From CAWDVH01 sp963805705 (lineage in GTDB: Bacteria; Actinomycetota; Actinomycetes; Streptosporangiales; Streptosporangiaceae): a stretch of DNA of 64,000 nucleotides. Location of the stretch: assembly GCA_963805705.1 (NCBI GenBank), contig CAWDVH010000003.1, forward strand, positions 41,195 through 105,194, in the 5' to 3' direction. Under the pieces are notes generated by a model. That model made no database searches, was not told the origin of the DNA, and saw nothing but the letters and a program-made list of their open reading frames with translations. Made by a program: the position numbers and the translations under genes. Positions within the stretch are counted from its first letter, which is position 1, and the number at the start of each line of letters is the position of its first letter. This document shows, in pieces, positions 7,417 to 15,623 of this stretch.

Positions 7417-10014
7417 TCACGGCAGGATCTCGACGTACCCGTCGGTTCCGTGCACGCGGATCCGCTGGCCATCGGGGATCAGCCGGGTGGCATCTACCAC
7501 ACCGACGACGGCCGGCAAGCCGTACTCCCGTGCAATCACTGCGCCATGAGTCATCAGGCCTCCCACCTCCGTGACCAGGCCCGTGATCGCCACGAACAGG
7601 GGGGTCCAGCTGGGGTCGGTGTAGGCCGTGACCAGGATGTCGCCCGGCGCGAGATCGGCCTGCGCCATGTCCAGGATGACGCGGGCCCGCCCTTCGATGG
7701 TCCCGGCGGAGACCGGCAGGCCGACCAGGGCACCGGCCGGCACGTCGCCGCGTCGGTACGCCCCGGTGATGACCTCGCCATCCGATGTGAGCACCCGGGG
7801 CGGCGTGAGCGCTTGATACGACCTGAACGCGTCCTTGCGCCGGCTGATGGCCTGGTCATCCGCGTGGTTCGTGCGCGCGACATCGCGGAGCTCCGGGAAC
7901 CTCAGGTAGAAGATGTCTTCCTGCTCACCAAGCACCCGGGCCTGCACGAGCCGCCCGGCCTCTTCCAGCAGGGCCTGCTTGTACACGAAGTAGCGGCTGA
8001 CCATGCCGTACTTCGGGTACTCCCGGTACCCGATGAAGGTCCGGACCCGGTCGATCATCCGCTTGGCCTCCTCGGCCTTCCGCTGCCCGTCCGGCAAGTC
8101 CCCCAAGCGGGCCAGCAGTTCCTGCTCCTTCGCCCACGCCTCCTGCCGGCCTTGCTCGAAGCGCCGCGCGCCCGCGCCCGGCTCGAAGTTCTTGATGTTG
8201 CCGAGGATCACGGGCACGAGCGTGGAGGGGCGCTCGCTCCAGCGCGGCCGCGTGATGTCGATCTCGCCGACGCAGCGCATGCCGTACTTGTCGAGCCAGG
8301 CCTCGATGGCATCCCGCGCTTCCCGCCCGCCCGCCAGCCCGGGCAGCTCGTCCAGGAAACCCTCGTCCTCGACGTGCTGCAGAAACGCCACCACCTCCGG
8401 ATGCGGGCGGATCACGTCCGCCACGTCCAGGAGCGCCAGCCCCATCTCCGATGTGACGTTGCGGGGAACGGACTGCGTGAGCGCGTCAGCCGCGTTCTTC
8501 TCGCCCAGCCACGCCTGCAGATGATCGTTGAGCCACCGCGCGGCCTCCATCGCCGACATGAACACCTGAACGCTCTGCGGGTCCGACAGGATCCGCCTCA
8601 GCTCCTGGATGTCCGCCTCGATGAAGTCGATCAGCGCCTCTCCGGACTTCCCGCGGATGTCGCTCTTCAACTTGGCCACGGAAGCCTCACTGCGCTCGAT
8701 CAGCCCGGTGACGATGGCCGGATCGGTCTCGACCGGGGCGGCCCCGCCGTCACGCGGCGCAGAACCTGGACTTTCGCCGTTAAGGGTGGGGATGAAGTCG
8801 TCGCGTTCGAGGATGGTCTGCAGCGCGTCCCCGGTCAGGGGATCGGATTTACCGATGACGTCCAGGAGACCGGTGCGGCTCGCTGGCGACGCCAGGTCCG
8901 AGGTGACATCGACGAACAGCCTCCCACCGGCCACGTACATCGGCCGGAGGGCTGTCAGCTGCCAGACGGAGAGCCCCAGGGGCTTCATCGCGTCGGTCAT
9001 CATCTGCCCATGACCGACGGACAGGTACACATGGTTCTCTTGGTCGCCGGCCGCCGGGATAGGGAACAGCGTGGTGATAGGCCGGCTCTGGACGATCTGG
9101 AAGCTGTCATCGACCAGGCACCATTCGATGTCCTGGGGGCGGCCGAAGTGCGCTTCGATCCGCCGGCCCAGCTGCACGAGCCGCACGGCCTGCGCATCCG
9201 TCAGCGCCGGCTGCTCCTGCCACGCCGGGTCGATCGCCTGTTCCTGCGTCCCGCCCGCGGGCCGGGCGCGGATGGCAAGCCGCTTGGTGGCAATCGCCTT
9301 GGCGACGACCTCGCCGTCGCGCACCTGGTAGACGTCCGCGTTGACCAGGCCGGAGACCAGGGCCTCGCCGAGGCCGAAGCTGGCCTCCACGGAGGCGACC
9401 CTCCGGTTGGAGGTGACGGGGTCGGCCGTGAACAGGATGCCGGCCGCCTGCGGGAAGACCATCTGCTGCACGACCACGGCCATGTGGACCGTACGGTGGC
9501 CGATGCCGTTCCGCTGGCGGTAGGTCACGGCCCGCTCGGTGAACAGCGAGGCCCAGCACTGGCTGACGTGCTGGAGGATCGCCGCCGGCCCCACGACGTT
9601 CAGGTACGTGTCCTGCTGGCCGGCGAAGGAGGCCGTCGGCAGGTCCTCGGCCGTCGCGCTGGATCGGACGGCGCAGGCAGCTTGCTCGCCGAGCCGGGCC
9701 AGAGCGCGGGTGATCGCCGCCGCCAGATCGCCAGGGATGGCGATCCCTTCGATGGTCTGGCGGATCTCCGCGCTGAGCGTGCGGATCGCCTCCCGGTCGT
9801 CCGGGTGCAGGCGCGACAGCTGATCGAGCCAGTCGTCGACCGACGGCGCTTCCGCCATGATCCGGCGGAAGGCGTCCGTCGTCACGCAAAAGCCAGCCGG
9901 CACGCGGATGCCGTCGATCCGCGACAGCGCCCCCAGGTGCGCGCCCTTGCCGCCAACGACCGCGACCTGCATCTCGTCGACCTCTTGCAGATCCCGCACA
10001 TAAGGCTCGATCAT
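7417..10014 (-). CDS. rph: Rifampicin phosphotransferase (PEP-synthase-like)
   Basis: The protein is 865 residues, the standard Rph length. Rph uses ATP to phosphorylate the C21 hydroxyl of rifamycins and inactivates them. The N-terminal ATP-grasp domain starts LQEVDEMQVAVVGGKGAHLG and contains the SSATAEDLP loop. A long rifamycin-binding middle domain follows. The C-terminal swivelling domain carries the catalytic His in THGAVIAREYG, near residue 823. The ATG at 10014 has a GGAGG about ten bases upstream, while the longer open frame back to 10335 lacks Rph homology. A perfect rifamycin-associated element lies about 140 bp upstream, so induction by rifamycins is likely. PEP synthase is excluded by domain order and by the N-terminal motif. 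Confidence 0.95.
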   Translation of the reverse strand: MIEPYVRDLQEVDEMQVAVVGGKGAHLGALSRIDGIRVPAGFCVTTDAFRRIMAEAPSVDDWLDQLSRLHPDDREAIRTLSAEIRQTIEGIAIPGDLAAAITRALARLGEQAACAVRSSATAEDLPTASFAGQQDTYLNVVGPAAILQHVSQCWASLFTERAVTYRQRNGIGHRTVHMAVVVQQMVFPQAAGILFTADPVTSNRRVASVEASFGLGEALVSGLVNADVYQVRDGEVVAKAIATKRLAIRARPAGGTQEQAIDPAWQEQPALTDAQAVRLVQLGRRIEAHFGRPQDIEWCLVDDSFQIVQSRPITTLFPIPAAGDQENHVYLSVGHGQMMTDAMKPLGLSVWQLTALRPMYVAGGRLFVDVTSDLASPASRTGLLDVIGKSDPLTGDALQTILERDDFIPTLNGESPGSAPRDGGAAPVETDPAIVTGLIERSEASVAKLKSDIRGKSGEALIDFIEADIQELRRILSDPQSVQVFMSAMEAARWLNDHLQAWLGEKNAADALTQSVPRNVTSEMGLALLDVADVIRPHPEVVAFLQHVEDEGFLDELPGLAGGREARDAIEAWLDKYGMRCVGEIDITRPRWSERPSTLVPVILGNIKNFEPGAGARRFEQGRQEAWAKEQELLARLGDLPDGQRKAEEAKRMIDRVRTFIGYREYPKYGMVSRYFVYKQALLEEAGRLVQARVLGEQEDIFYLRFPELRDVARTNHADDQAISRRKDAFRSYQALTPPRVLTSDGEVITGAYRRGDVPAGALVGLPVSAGTIEGRARVILDMAQADLAPGDILVTAYTDPSWTPLFVAITGLVTEVGGLMTHGAVIAREYGLPAVVGVVDATRLIPDGQRIRVHGTDGYVEILP

Positions 10015-10153
10015 CGCGATACCTCCGAGGCAGCCGTGCTCCGTTGCCCGGCCCTGGCCGGTCGAATCACCGGCGTCGACAACAACACGCGCACGCCGTA
10101 CCCCCATGCCTTCGTCGTTTCTTGGTCCGGCCGACGATTCTGCAGCATGACCC

Positions 10154-10172
10154 GGGGCTTGCCGCAAGCCCC
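10154..10172 (-). promoter_or_regulatory. Rifamycin-associated element (RAE) upstream of rph
   Basis: A perfect 19-bp inverted repeat, GGGGCTTGCCGCAAGCCCC on the plus strand, centred at 10163. It matches the RAE palindrome known to precede rifamycin-inactivating genes in actinomycetes and needed for their rifampicin induction. It sits 140 bp upstream of the rph ATG. Confidence 0.9.
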
Positions 10173-10181
10173 CCAGTCCGC

Positions 10182-10210
10182 TATACGTTAGAAGTGGCCA
10201 GGAGTCAGAT
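10182..10210 (-). promoter_or_regulatory. Candidate rph promoter
   Basis: On the minus strand a CTGACT hexamer is followed after 17 bases by TATAGC, with the RAE starting about ten bases further downstream. This spacing would place the RAE at the transcription start. The match to consensus is moderate. Confidence 0.4.
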
Positions 10211-10219
10211 GTCCTGGCC
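10196..10219. terminator. Perfect 8-bp-arm inverted repeat between orphan membrane gene and rph
   Basis: Arms GGCCAGGA and TCCTGGCC enclose an eight-base loop. It lies downstream of the membrane protein gene ending at 10284, so it could be its terminator, though the T-run after it is weak. It also overlaps the predicted rph -35 region, so an operator is equally possible. Confidence 0.4.
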
Positions 10220-10283
10220 TTGCCTTTTGGTCGTCGCTGCGGACTGACACCCTTCTGGTGAAGCGGTTCCGTAAGAGCGACGC

Positions 10284-11210
10284 CTACGGCCAGGCGAATG
10301 CGGCGACGGTTGCCGCCGCTCCCGCCAGGCCGCACAGGATGCCGCCGTAGGTGGCCCAGGCGCTCCTGTACCTCAGGTGGTAGAACTCCCCGATGGTCGC
10401 TACCTGGGCCGCCGCGTCACGAAGCTCATGCAGCCGTGCGGCCCGGGCGCTCCTGGCCTGGCACAGCACGTCGAACGTGTCGTGGTCGGCGTGCGCCGAA
10501 CTGATCCCGCGAGACAACGCGACCAGCGTGATCTCCTCGACAATCATCGCCTGCCGCAGGTCGGTAAGGTACCTGACGCCGCACGGCAGGTACAGATCCT
10601 GCTGGGACTCGACGGTGTCCTTCCAGTGCTTCAGCGGATTGCCGAGGATCCAGCGGCGGCCTTCGTCGCAGACCTGGACATCGGTGAAACTTATCGACCT
10701 GGGTCGCATCACCTGGAGCACCAGGAACATGGTGCAGCCCAGCAAGAGAAGCCCCGCGGCACCGAGGACAATCGCCTGCGGCCGGTGCAGGTGCGCGTCC
10801 GACAGGGGCGAGGTGCCGACCAAGGTCGCGAGCGCTGCGCCGAGCACGGCCGCCATCCACTTGGCCGAGTCACGCAGCCGGGTACCCGCCGCGCTCCAGT
10901 AATCCCGGACGCCCTCCAGCGGCGAGGCCGGAGAGGCGGCCGGCCCCTCCGCGGCACCAGGCCAGGTCGGCCAGATGATTCCGTCCAGGTCCCTGGTCCG
11001 GTCATCCGGATCCCATTCCCGCTGACCGGCCCACACGCGGCGCCTGATCAGGGCCCCCTGGACGAAGATCCTGACCTGCCACCGGACATCGCGGCCGTGC
11101 CCGGTGCCATCGGAGGTGCACAGCGCATACTCGATCGGCACCGACCCCGGCAGGCCGTCCAGGTCTGCGATCAGCGCCACCGTCTGAGTGCCGTCTGCGG
11201 ATGCAAGCAT
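10284..11210 (-). CDS. Orphan membrane protein with three predicted helices
   Basis: A 308-residue protein I cannot assign. Residues 1-100 look like a soluble beta-rich domain. Two hydrophobic helices follow (around residues 118-136 and 147-167, the second LGAAGLLLLGCTMFLVLQ). A soluble helical domain spans about 168-285, and a last hydrophobic helix ends the protein (GILCGLAGAAATVAAFAW). The architecture resembles membrane-anchored effectors or sensors such as SLATT-type proteins, but no diagnostic motif was seen and this is only an analogy. It is co-directional with rph, with a hairpin between, and divergent from the rhamnose importer. Confidence 0.6.
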   Translation of the reverse strand: MLASADGTQTVALIADLDGLPGSVPIEYALCTSDGTGHGRDVRWQVRIFVQGALIRRRVWAGQREWDPDDRTRDLDGIIWPTWPGAAEGPAASPASPLEGVRDYWSAAGTRLRDSAKWMAAVLGAALATLVGTSPLSDAHLHRPQAIVLGAAGLLLLGCTMFLVLQVMRPRSISFTDVQVCDEGRRWILGNPLKHWKDTVESQQDLYLPCGVRYLTDLRQAMIVEEITLVALSRGISSAHADHDTFDVLCQARSARAARLHELRDAAAQVATIGEFYHLRYRSAWATYGGILCGLAGAAATVAAFAWP

Positions 11211-11559
11211 GTCGTCCCCCGGTTGCGAGCGAGACTTATACCTGTCCAGAGCCCGCCGAACCAGCGCAGATACATGCCCGCACCAGCCGCAGGCACGCCC
11301 GCACGGGTCGCAGCGGGGCGAGCCGGGCTCCAGGCCACCACTGCGTCCCCGACAGCGGCGGCCTTCTGTAACGACTCAACCAAAAAGTTCACGTTCTCTT
11401 GACAGCGGGGTAAGGCAGCTTGACACTACTGGACATATTGAAACGTTCCACACCTGGCCGGGCGACACCGGATCCCGGTGCCCTCCAGGGCCGGCGAAGG
11501 ACCGGCCGCCATCAGCGTGCGGGCCATCGCCCGGCTCGCGGCGAGCGGAGAGGGGAGTC
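11211..11559 (+). other. Intergenic control region of the rhamnose importer operon
   Basis: About 350 bp without a supported gene, between the orphan membrane protein and the importer operon. It contains two TTGACA hexamers (11399-11404 and 11420-11425), the LacI-type operator at 11438-11450 and, just before the ATG at 11560, a purine-rich Shine-Dalgarno run (GGAGAGGGGAG). Nothing else is recognised. Confidence 0.6.
11438..11450 (+). promoter_or_regulatory. LacI-type operator before the rhamnose importer
   Basis: TTGAAACGTTCCA, an imperfect palindrome centred on CG (TGAAAC/GTTCCA, five of six positions symmetric), typical of LacI-family sites. A near-identical 13-mer precedes the lacI gene at 22384-22396, with one mismatch. 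It overlaps or directly follows a TTGACA -35-like hexamer. Confidence 0.7.
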
Positions 11560-13333
11560 ATGAGCCCTGGGCACAGCCCCGACGGCCATGACGGCGACGG
11601 CATCCCGCGCCCCGGCTCCGCGCGGCCGCAGGCAGGAACCTCACCGGAAGCAACCCCGACGGCAGGGACCCCGACGGCAGAGAGCCCACCGGGAGAAATC
11701 TCGGCGGCAGAAACCCCGACGGCAGGGACCCCGACGGCAGGGACCCCGGCGGCAGAAACCCCGACGGCAGACACCTCTGCGGCAGAAACGCCGGCGGCAG
11801 GCCAGGCCGCGACTACCGGACTGCCGGCGCGCGGCTCCCCGGCTGACACTCCAGCACGCCGCCAAGTCGTTCGGGGCCGTGCGTGCCGTCATCGACGCAT
11901 CGATCGAGCTGTACGGCGGCGAGGCGCACGCGCTGGTCGGGGAGAACGGCGCGGGCAAGTCCACGCTGGTCAAGATGCTGGCCGGAGTGCACCAGCCGGA
12001 TAGCGGGCAGCTGCTGGTAGGCGGCCGCCCGGTCGCGCTGCACGGTCCCGCCGCCGCCAGGGATGCCGGGATCGCGGTCATCTACCAGGAGCCCACCCTC
12101 TTCCCCGACCTGACCGTGGCGGAGAACATCTTCATGGGCCGCCAGCCCCTGCGCCCTGGCCGGCGGATCGACGCGTCGGCCATGCGGGCGCAGGCGGCCA
12201 GGATCTTCGAGCAACTGGGCGACCCGCTCGATCCGGGCCGGATCTGCCGCGGGCTGTCCATCGCCGACCAGCAGATCGTCGAGATCGCCAAGGCGCTATC
12301 GCTGCAGGCCAGGATCATCGTGATGGACGAGCCGACGGCCGCGCTGTCGGCGACCGAGGTCGCCCGGCTGTTCGACGTGGTTGCGGCCCTGCGGGCGGGC
12401 GGCGCGGCGGTGCTGTTCATCTCGCACCGCCTGGAGGAGGTCTTCGAGATCTGCCAGCGCGTCACCGTGATGCGCGATGGGCGGCACGTGCTGAGCCGGG
12501 AGCTCGCGGGCCTGACCGCCGATGACCTGGTCCGGGCGATGGTCGGCAGGCAGATGGCCGAGCGCCCGGCCGCCGAGCAAAGCGTGCCGGGCGAGCAGGT
12601 GCTGCGGGTCGACCGCCTGACCAGCGAGGGCGTCTTCACCGACATCTCGTTCGAGGTGCGGGCCGGGGAGATCGTGGCTTTCGCGGGGCTGGTCGGCTCC
12701 GGCCGCAGCGAGGTCGCGCGGGCGATCTTCGGAATCGACCGCTACGACGCCGGGACGGTGACGGTGCGCGGCGCGGCGCTGCGCAAGGCCTCCCCGACGC
12801 TCGCGATGGCGGCGGGCGTCGGGTTCGTGCCCGAGGACCGCCGCCAGCAGGGCCTGGTCATGGACATGTCCCTGCAGCAGAACGTGGCGCTGGCCTCGCT
12901 GGGGCGGCTGCGCCGGGCCGGGATCATCACCTCCCATGCAGAACGCAACCTCGCCGCCGACTGGGCCCTCCGGCTGCGGATCAAGTTCAGCCGGCTCACC
13001 GACCCGGTCTCCCGGCTCTCCGGCGGCAACCAGCAGAAGGTCGTGCTGGCCAAATGGCTCGGGCGCGAGCCCGTGCTGCTGATCGTCGATGAGCCGACCC
13101 GCGGCATCGACATCGCCACCAAGGCCGAGGTGCACCGGCTGCTGCTGCAGCTGGCCAGGGACGGGGTCGCGATCCTGATGATCTCCTCGGAACTGCCCGA
13201 GGTGCTGTATGTCGGGGACCGGATACTGGTCATGCTCGAAGGGCGGCTGACGGCGGAGTACGCCCGTGCGGACGCGTCCGAGGAGAAGATCATGTCGGCG
13301 GCGACCGGCCAGCTCGAGGCGCAGGCCCGGTGA
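11560..13333 (+). CDS. rhaT: Sugar ABC transporter ATPase (rhamnose importer), N-terminus frameshift-suspect
   Basis: From about nt 11830 the protein is a tandem-ATPase sugar transporter subunit of the RbsA/RhaT type. NBD1 has Walker A GENGAGKST and Walker B VMDEPTAAL. NBD2 has the signature LSGGNQQKV and Walker B LLIVDEPTRGID. It powers rhamnose uptake with the two permeases and lipoprotein that follow. The ATPase frame is open back to an ATG at 11588, but that start has no Shine-Dalgarno and would begin with about 75 Arg-rich residues. The ATG at 11560 has a strong one and reads a Thr/Pro/Ala linker in another frame. One surplus base in CCCC at 11837-11840 would reconcile them. The stop overlaps the next GTG (GTGA). 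The name follows the Rhizobium rhaSTPQ scheme. Confidence 0.8.
11651..11800 (+). repeat. Ten-unit 15-bp tandem array in the ATPase N-terminal region
   Basis: Ten contiguous 15-bp units, most ending CGACGGCAG or CGGCGGCAG, fill exactly 150 bp. Because 15 is divisible by three, the array stays open in two plus-strand frames, giving Thr-Pro-Thr-Ala-Gly repeats in one and Arg-Arg-Gln repeats in the other. Confidence 0.85.
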
Positions 13334-14382
13334 GCGCCACCCTGGCCCCCCGGCGCGAGCCGCCCGGCCCGGCCGCCGATGTCAGCTCGCGCAGGCTCAC
13401 TGAGCGGGTGTTCCGGATCAGGGAGTCCGGCATCATCGCTGTCCTGGTGGTCTTCGTCGTGGTCACGACGATCATTCAGCCGCGCTTCCTCAGCCCGCAG
13501 AACATCCACTTCATACTGATCAACACCACGGTCTTCGCGCTGCTCGCGCTGGGCGAGACCATGGTGGTGGTGAGCAGGAACGTCGACCTGTCGATCGGGT
13601 CGATCCTGGGGCTATCGGCCTATCTGTCGGCCAGCCTGTTCGGGCAATCGCCCGGCATCCCCATCCCGGTGGTGTTCCTGGCCGGGCTCGGCATCGGGCT
13701 CGCCTGCGGGGTCGCGAACGGGCTCATGGTGTCCATCGGGCGGGTGCCGAGCCTGGTGGTCACCCTGGCCACGCTCTACATCATCCGGGGAATCGACATC
13801 CTGATCGTGGGCGGGAAAGAGGTGGTCGCGCAGTCGCTGCCCAGCGCGTTCACCTCGATCCCCCAGGCGACGGTGCTCGGGATCCCGTATCTCGCCATCG
13901 TGATCGCGGCGGTCATCGGGGCGGGCGCCTACTACATGCGCTCCTACCGGTCGGGCCGGGACCTGTACGCGATCGGATCGAATCCGGAGGCGGCGCGCCT
14001 GGCCGGCCTGCCGACCGGCAAGCGGGTGTTCACGGCGTTCGCCGCGAGCGGGGCGATCGCCGGGCTAGCCGGGGTGCTATGGGCGGCTCAGTACCAGACC
14101 GTCGATTCCACGGCCGGAACCGGATACGAACTGCAGGTGATCGCGGCCGTGGTGGTCGGCGGGGTGGCGATCTTCGGCGGCAGCGGGAGCGCGGTCGGCG
14201 CGGCGATCGGGGCACTTCTGCTCAGCACCATCAACACGGCGCTGAACGTGCTCGGCATCTCACCGTTCTGGGACCAGGCGATCGCCGGTTTCCTGCTCCT
14301 GCTGGCGATCACGCTGGATCGCCTCATCTCGCTCCGGCTGGCGGCCGCACTGCGGGTGGGGAGGAGCGCCCATGGAGCCTGA
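13330..14382 (+). CDS. rhaP: Rhamnose ABC transporter permease 1
   Basis: A 350-residue BPD_transp_2/RbsC-type permease with about ten hydrophobic segments. Family motifs include GETMVVVSRNVDLSIGS in the second segment and the loop GSNPEAARLAGLPTGK, which contacts the ATPase. It forms half of the membrane channel with the next permease. The GTG start at 13330 overlaps the ATPase stop as GTGA and the stop overlaps the next gene by 11 bp, so the three are translationally coupled. Substrate assignment to rhamnose rests on the operon; alone it could be any ribose/xylose-type permease. Confidence 0.88.
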   Translation: MSATLAPRREPPGPAADVSSRRLTERVFRIRESGIIAVLVVFVVVTTIIQPRFLSPQNIHFILINTTVFALLALGETMVVVSRNVDLSIGSILGLSAYLSASLFGQSPGIPIPVVFLAGLGIGLACGVANGLMVSIGRVPSLVVTLATLYIIRGIDILIVGGKEVVAQSLPSAFTSIPQATVLGIPYLAIVIAAVIGAGAYYMRSYRSGRDLYAIGSNPEAARLAGLPTGKRVFTAFAASGAIAGLAGVLWAAQYQTVDSTAGTGYELQVIAAVVVGGVAIFGGSGSAVGAAIGALLLSTINTALNVLGISPFWDQAIAGFLLLLAITLDRLISLRLAAALRVGRSAHGA

Positions 14383-15406
14383 GCACAGGACGCCGAGCGC
14401 ATGGCTGCGGCGGGGACTGCGATGGGAAACGGGCCTGGCTCTGGTGGTCGTGGCCATCGCGGTGTTCGGGGCCAGCACCTCCTCGCAGTTCCTGACCGGC
14501 TCGAACTCTTTCTATCTCGGCCTGTCGTCCGGCGAGATCGCGATCATGACATTGCCGATGACGCTCATCATCATCAGCGGCGAGATCGACCTGTCGGTCG
14601 CGTCGATACTCGGGATGTCGAGCGCGCTGCTGGGCCTGCTGTGGAGCAAGGGCTGGCCGATGCCGGCCATCTTCGTCGTCGTCCTGCTGCTCGGCGTGGT
14701 GGCCGGCGCCATCAACGGCCTGCTGGTCACGCGCCTTGGCCTGCCGTCCCTGGCGGTGACGATCGGCACTCTCACGCTGTACCGCGGCGTTGCGCTGATC
14801 ATTCTCGGCGCCCGGACGGTCTCCGACTTTCCCGCCACCTACACCAGGATCGGGGTCAGCCCCATTCCGCACACCGAGCTGCCCTGGTCGGTGGGGATCT
14901 TCATCGTGCTGGCCGTGATATTCGGGGTGGTGCTGCACGCCACGCCGTTCGGGCGGTCGATCTACGCCATGGGCGCCAATAAGGAGGCCGCGCTGTTCGC
15001 CGGGATCCGGGTCCGGCGCAACAAGACCATCCTGTACATCGTGTCCGGCGTCATCTGCGCGTTCGCGGGCATCCTGTGGACCTTCCGCCTCGCCACGGCG
15101 GTGCAGAACAACGGCCTCGGCCTGGAGCTGGACGTGATCGCCATCGTCCTGCTGGCCGGGGTCTCGATCTTCGGCGGCAAGGGAACCATCGTGGGCGTGG
15201 TGCTCGCCGTCCTGGCGTTCGCCGGGCTGCAGAACGCGCTCTTGCTGACGAATTTCAACCAGGAGGCCACCGGCATCGTCACCGGCGCGCTCCTGCTGGC
15301 CAGCGTGTTCGTGCCCAACGCGGCATCATTCGCGACCCGGCTGCGCGAGTCGCTGGCCAGGAGGAACAGCCGCTCACGGCCGGCCATAGGAGCAGGTCAT
15401 GAATGA
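14372..15406 (+). CDS. rhaQ: Rhamnose ABC transporter permease 2
   Basis: A 344-residue RbsC-type permease with about ten hydrophobic segments. It carries the family motif ISGEIDLSVASILGMSSAL and the ATPase-coupling loop GANKEAALFAGIRVRRNK. It pairs with the preceding permease; two non-identical permeases are the rule in RhaSTPQ importers, whereas ribose systems often have one. The ATG at 14372 lies inside the end of the preceding gene, so translation is coupled. The end overlaps a small repeat-rich ORF starting at 15399 that leads to the lipoprotein gene. Confidence 0.88.
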   Translation: MEPEHRTPSAWLRRGLRWETGLALVVVAIAVFGASTSSQFLTGSNSFYLGLSSGEIAIMTLPMTLIIISGEIDLSVASILGMSSALLGLLWSKGWPMPAIFVVVLLLGVVAGAINGLLVTRLGLPSLAVTIGTLTLYRGVALIILGARTVSDFPATYTRIGVSPIPHTELPWSVGIFIVLAVIFGVVLHATPFGRSIYAMGANKEAALFAGIRVRRNKTILYIVSGVICAFAGILWTFRLATAVQNNGLGLELDVIAIVLLAGVSIFGGKGTIVGVVLAVLAFAGLQNALLLTNFNQEATGIVTGALLLASVFVPNAASFATRLRESLARRNSRSRPAIGAGHE

Positions 15407-15623
15407 CCGCGGGCCGAGGCCGGCACGGACCGTGGCCACGGCCACGAAAGAGCACGACACAGAGCACCCCGACACAGAGCACCCCGACACAGAGCACCCC
15501 GACACAGAGCACCCCGACACAGAGCACCCCGACGCAGACCACCGGACGCCGGCCACCGGACGCCGGGTCGCGAATTACAGGCTTCCAGTATTTTCGCCCC
15601 TAATTGAAAGGATTCATCCATGA
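15399..15623 (+). CDS. Candidate 74-aa repeat peptide bridging permease and binding-protein genes
   Basis: A 74-codon frame with an AGGAG eight bases before its ATG. Its start overlaps the permease stop (15404-15406), and its TGA (15621-15623) overlaps the ATG of the binding-protein gene as ATGA. The middle consists of PDTEH pentapeptide repeats encoded by the 15-bp DNA array; the whole peptide is hydrophilic and has no signal peptide or known domain. Coupling at both ends argues that ribosomes pass through it. The peptide could be functional, or translation alone could matter by linking expression of the lipoprotein to the permeases. A chance open frame is possible because the repeat period is divisible by three. 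Confidence 0.45.
   Translation: MNDRGPRPARTVATATKEHDTEHPDTEHPDTEHPDTEHPDTEHPDADHRTPATGRRVANYRLPVFSPLIERIHP
15456..15530 (+). repeat. Five perfect copies of a 15-bp repeat between permease and binding protein
   Basis: Unit GACACAGAGCACCCC, five identical head-to-tail copies, with a degenerate copy after it (GACGCAGACC). Identical copies imply recent slippage or expansion. Confidence 0.95.

Noticed and set aside
7450..10191. Plus-strand 913-codon open frame opposite rph
   Set aside because: It is antisense to the well-supported rph gene and encodes low-complexity Arg/Asp/His-rich sequence with no family motifs.
10015..10335. N-terminal extension of the rph frame
   Set aside because: It contains the RAE and promoter-like boxes, and known Rph proteins start at the equivalent of the ATG at 10014, which has a good GGAGG.
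15456..15530. Possible CRISPR array
   Set aside because: The repeats are 15 bp head to tail with no spacers and no cas genes nearby.
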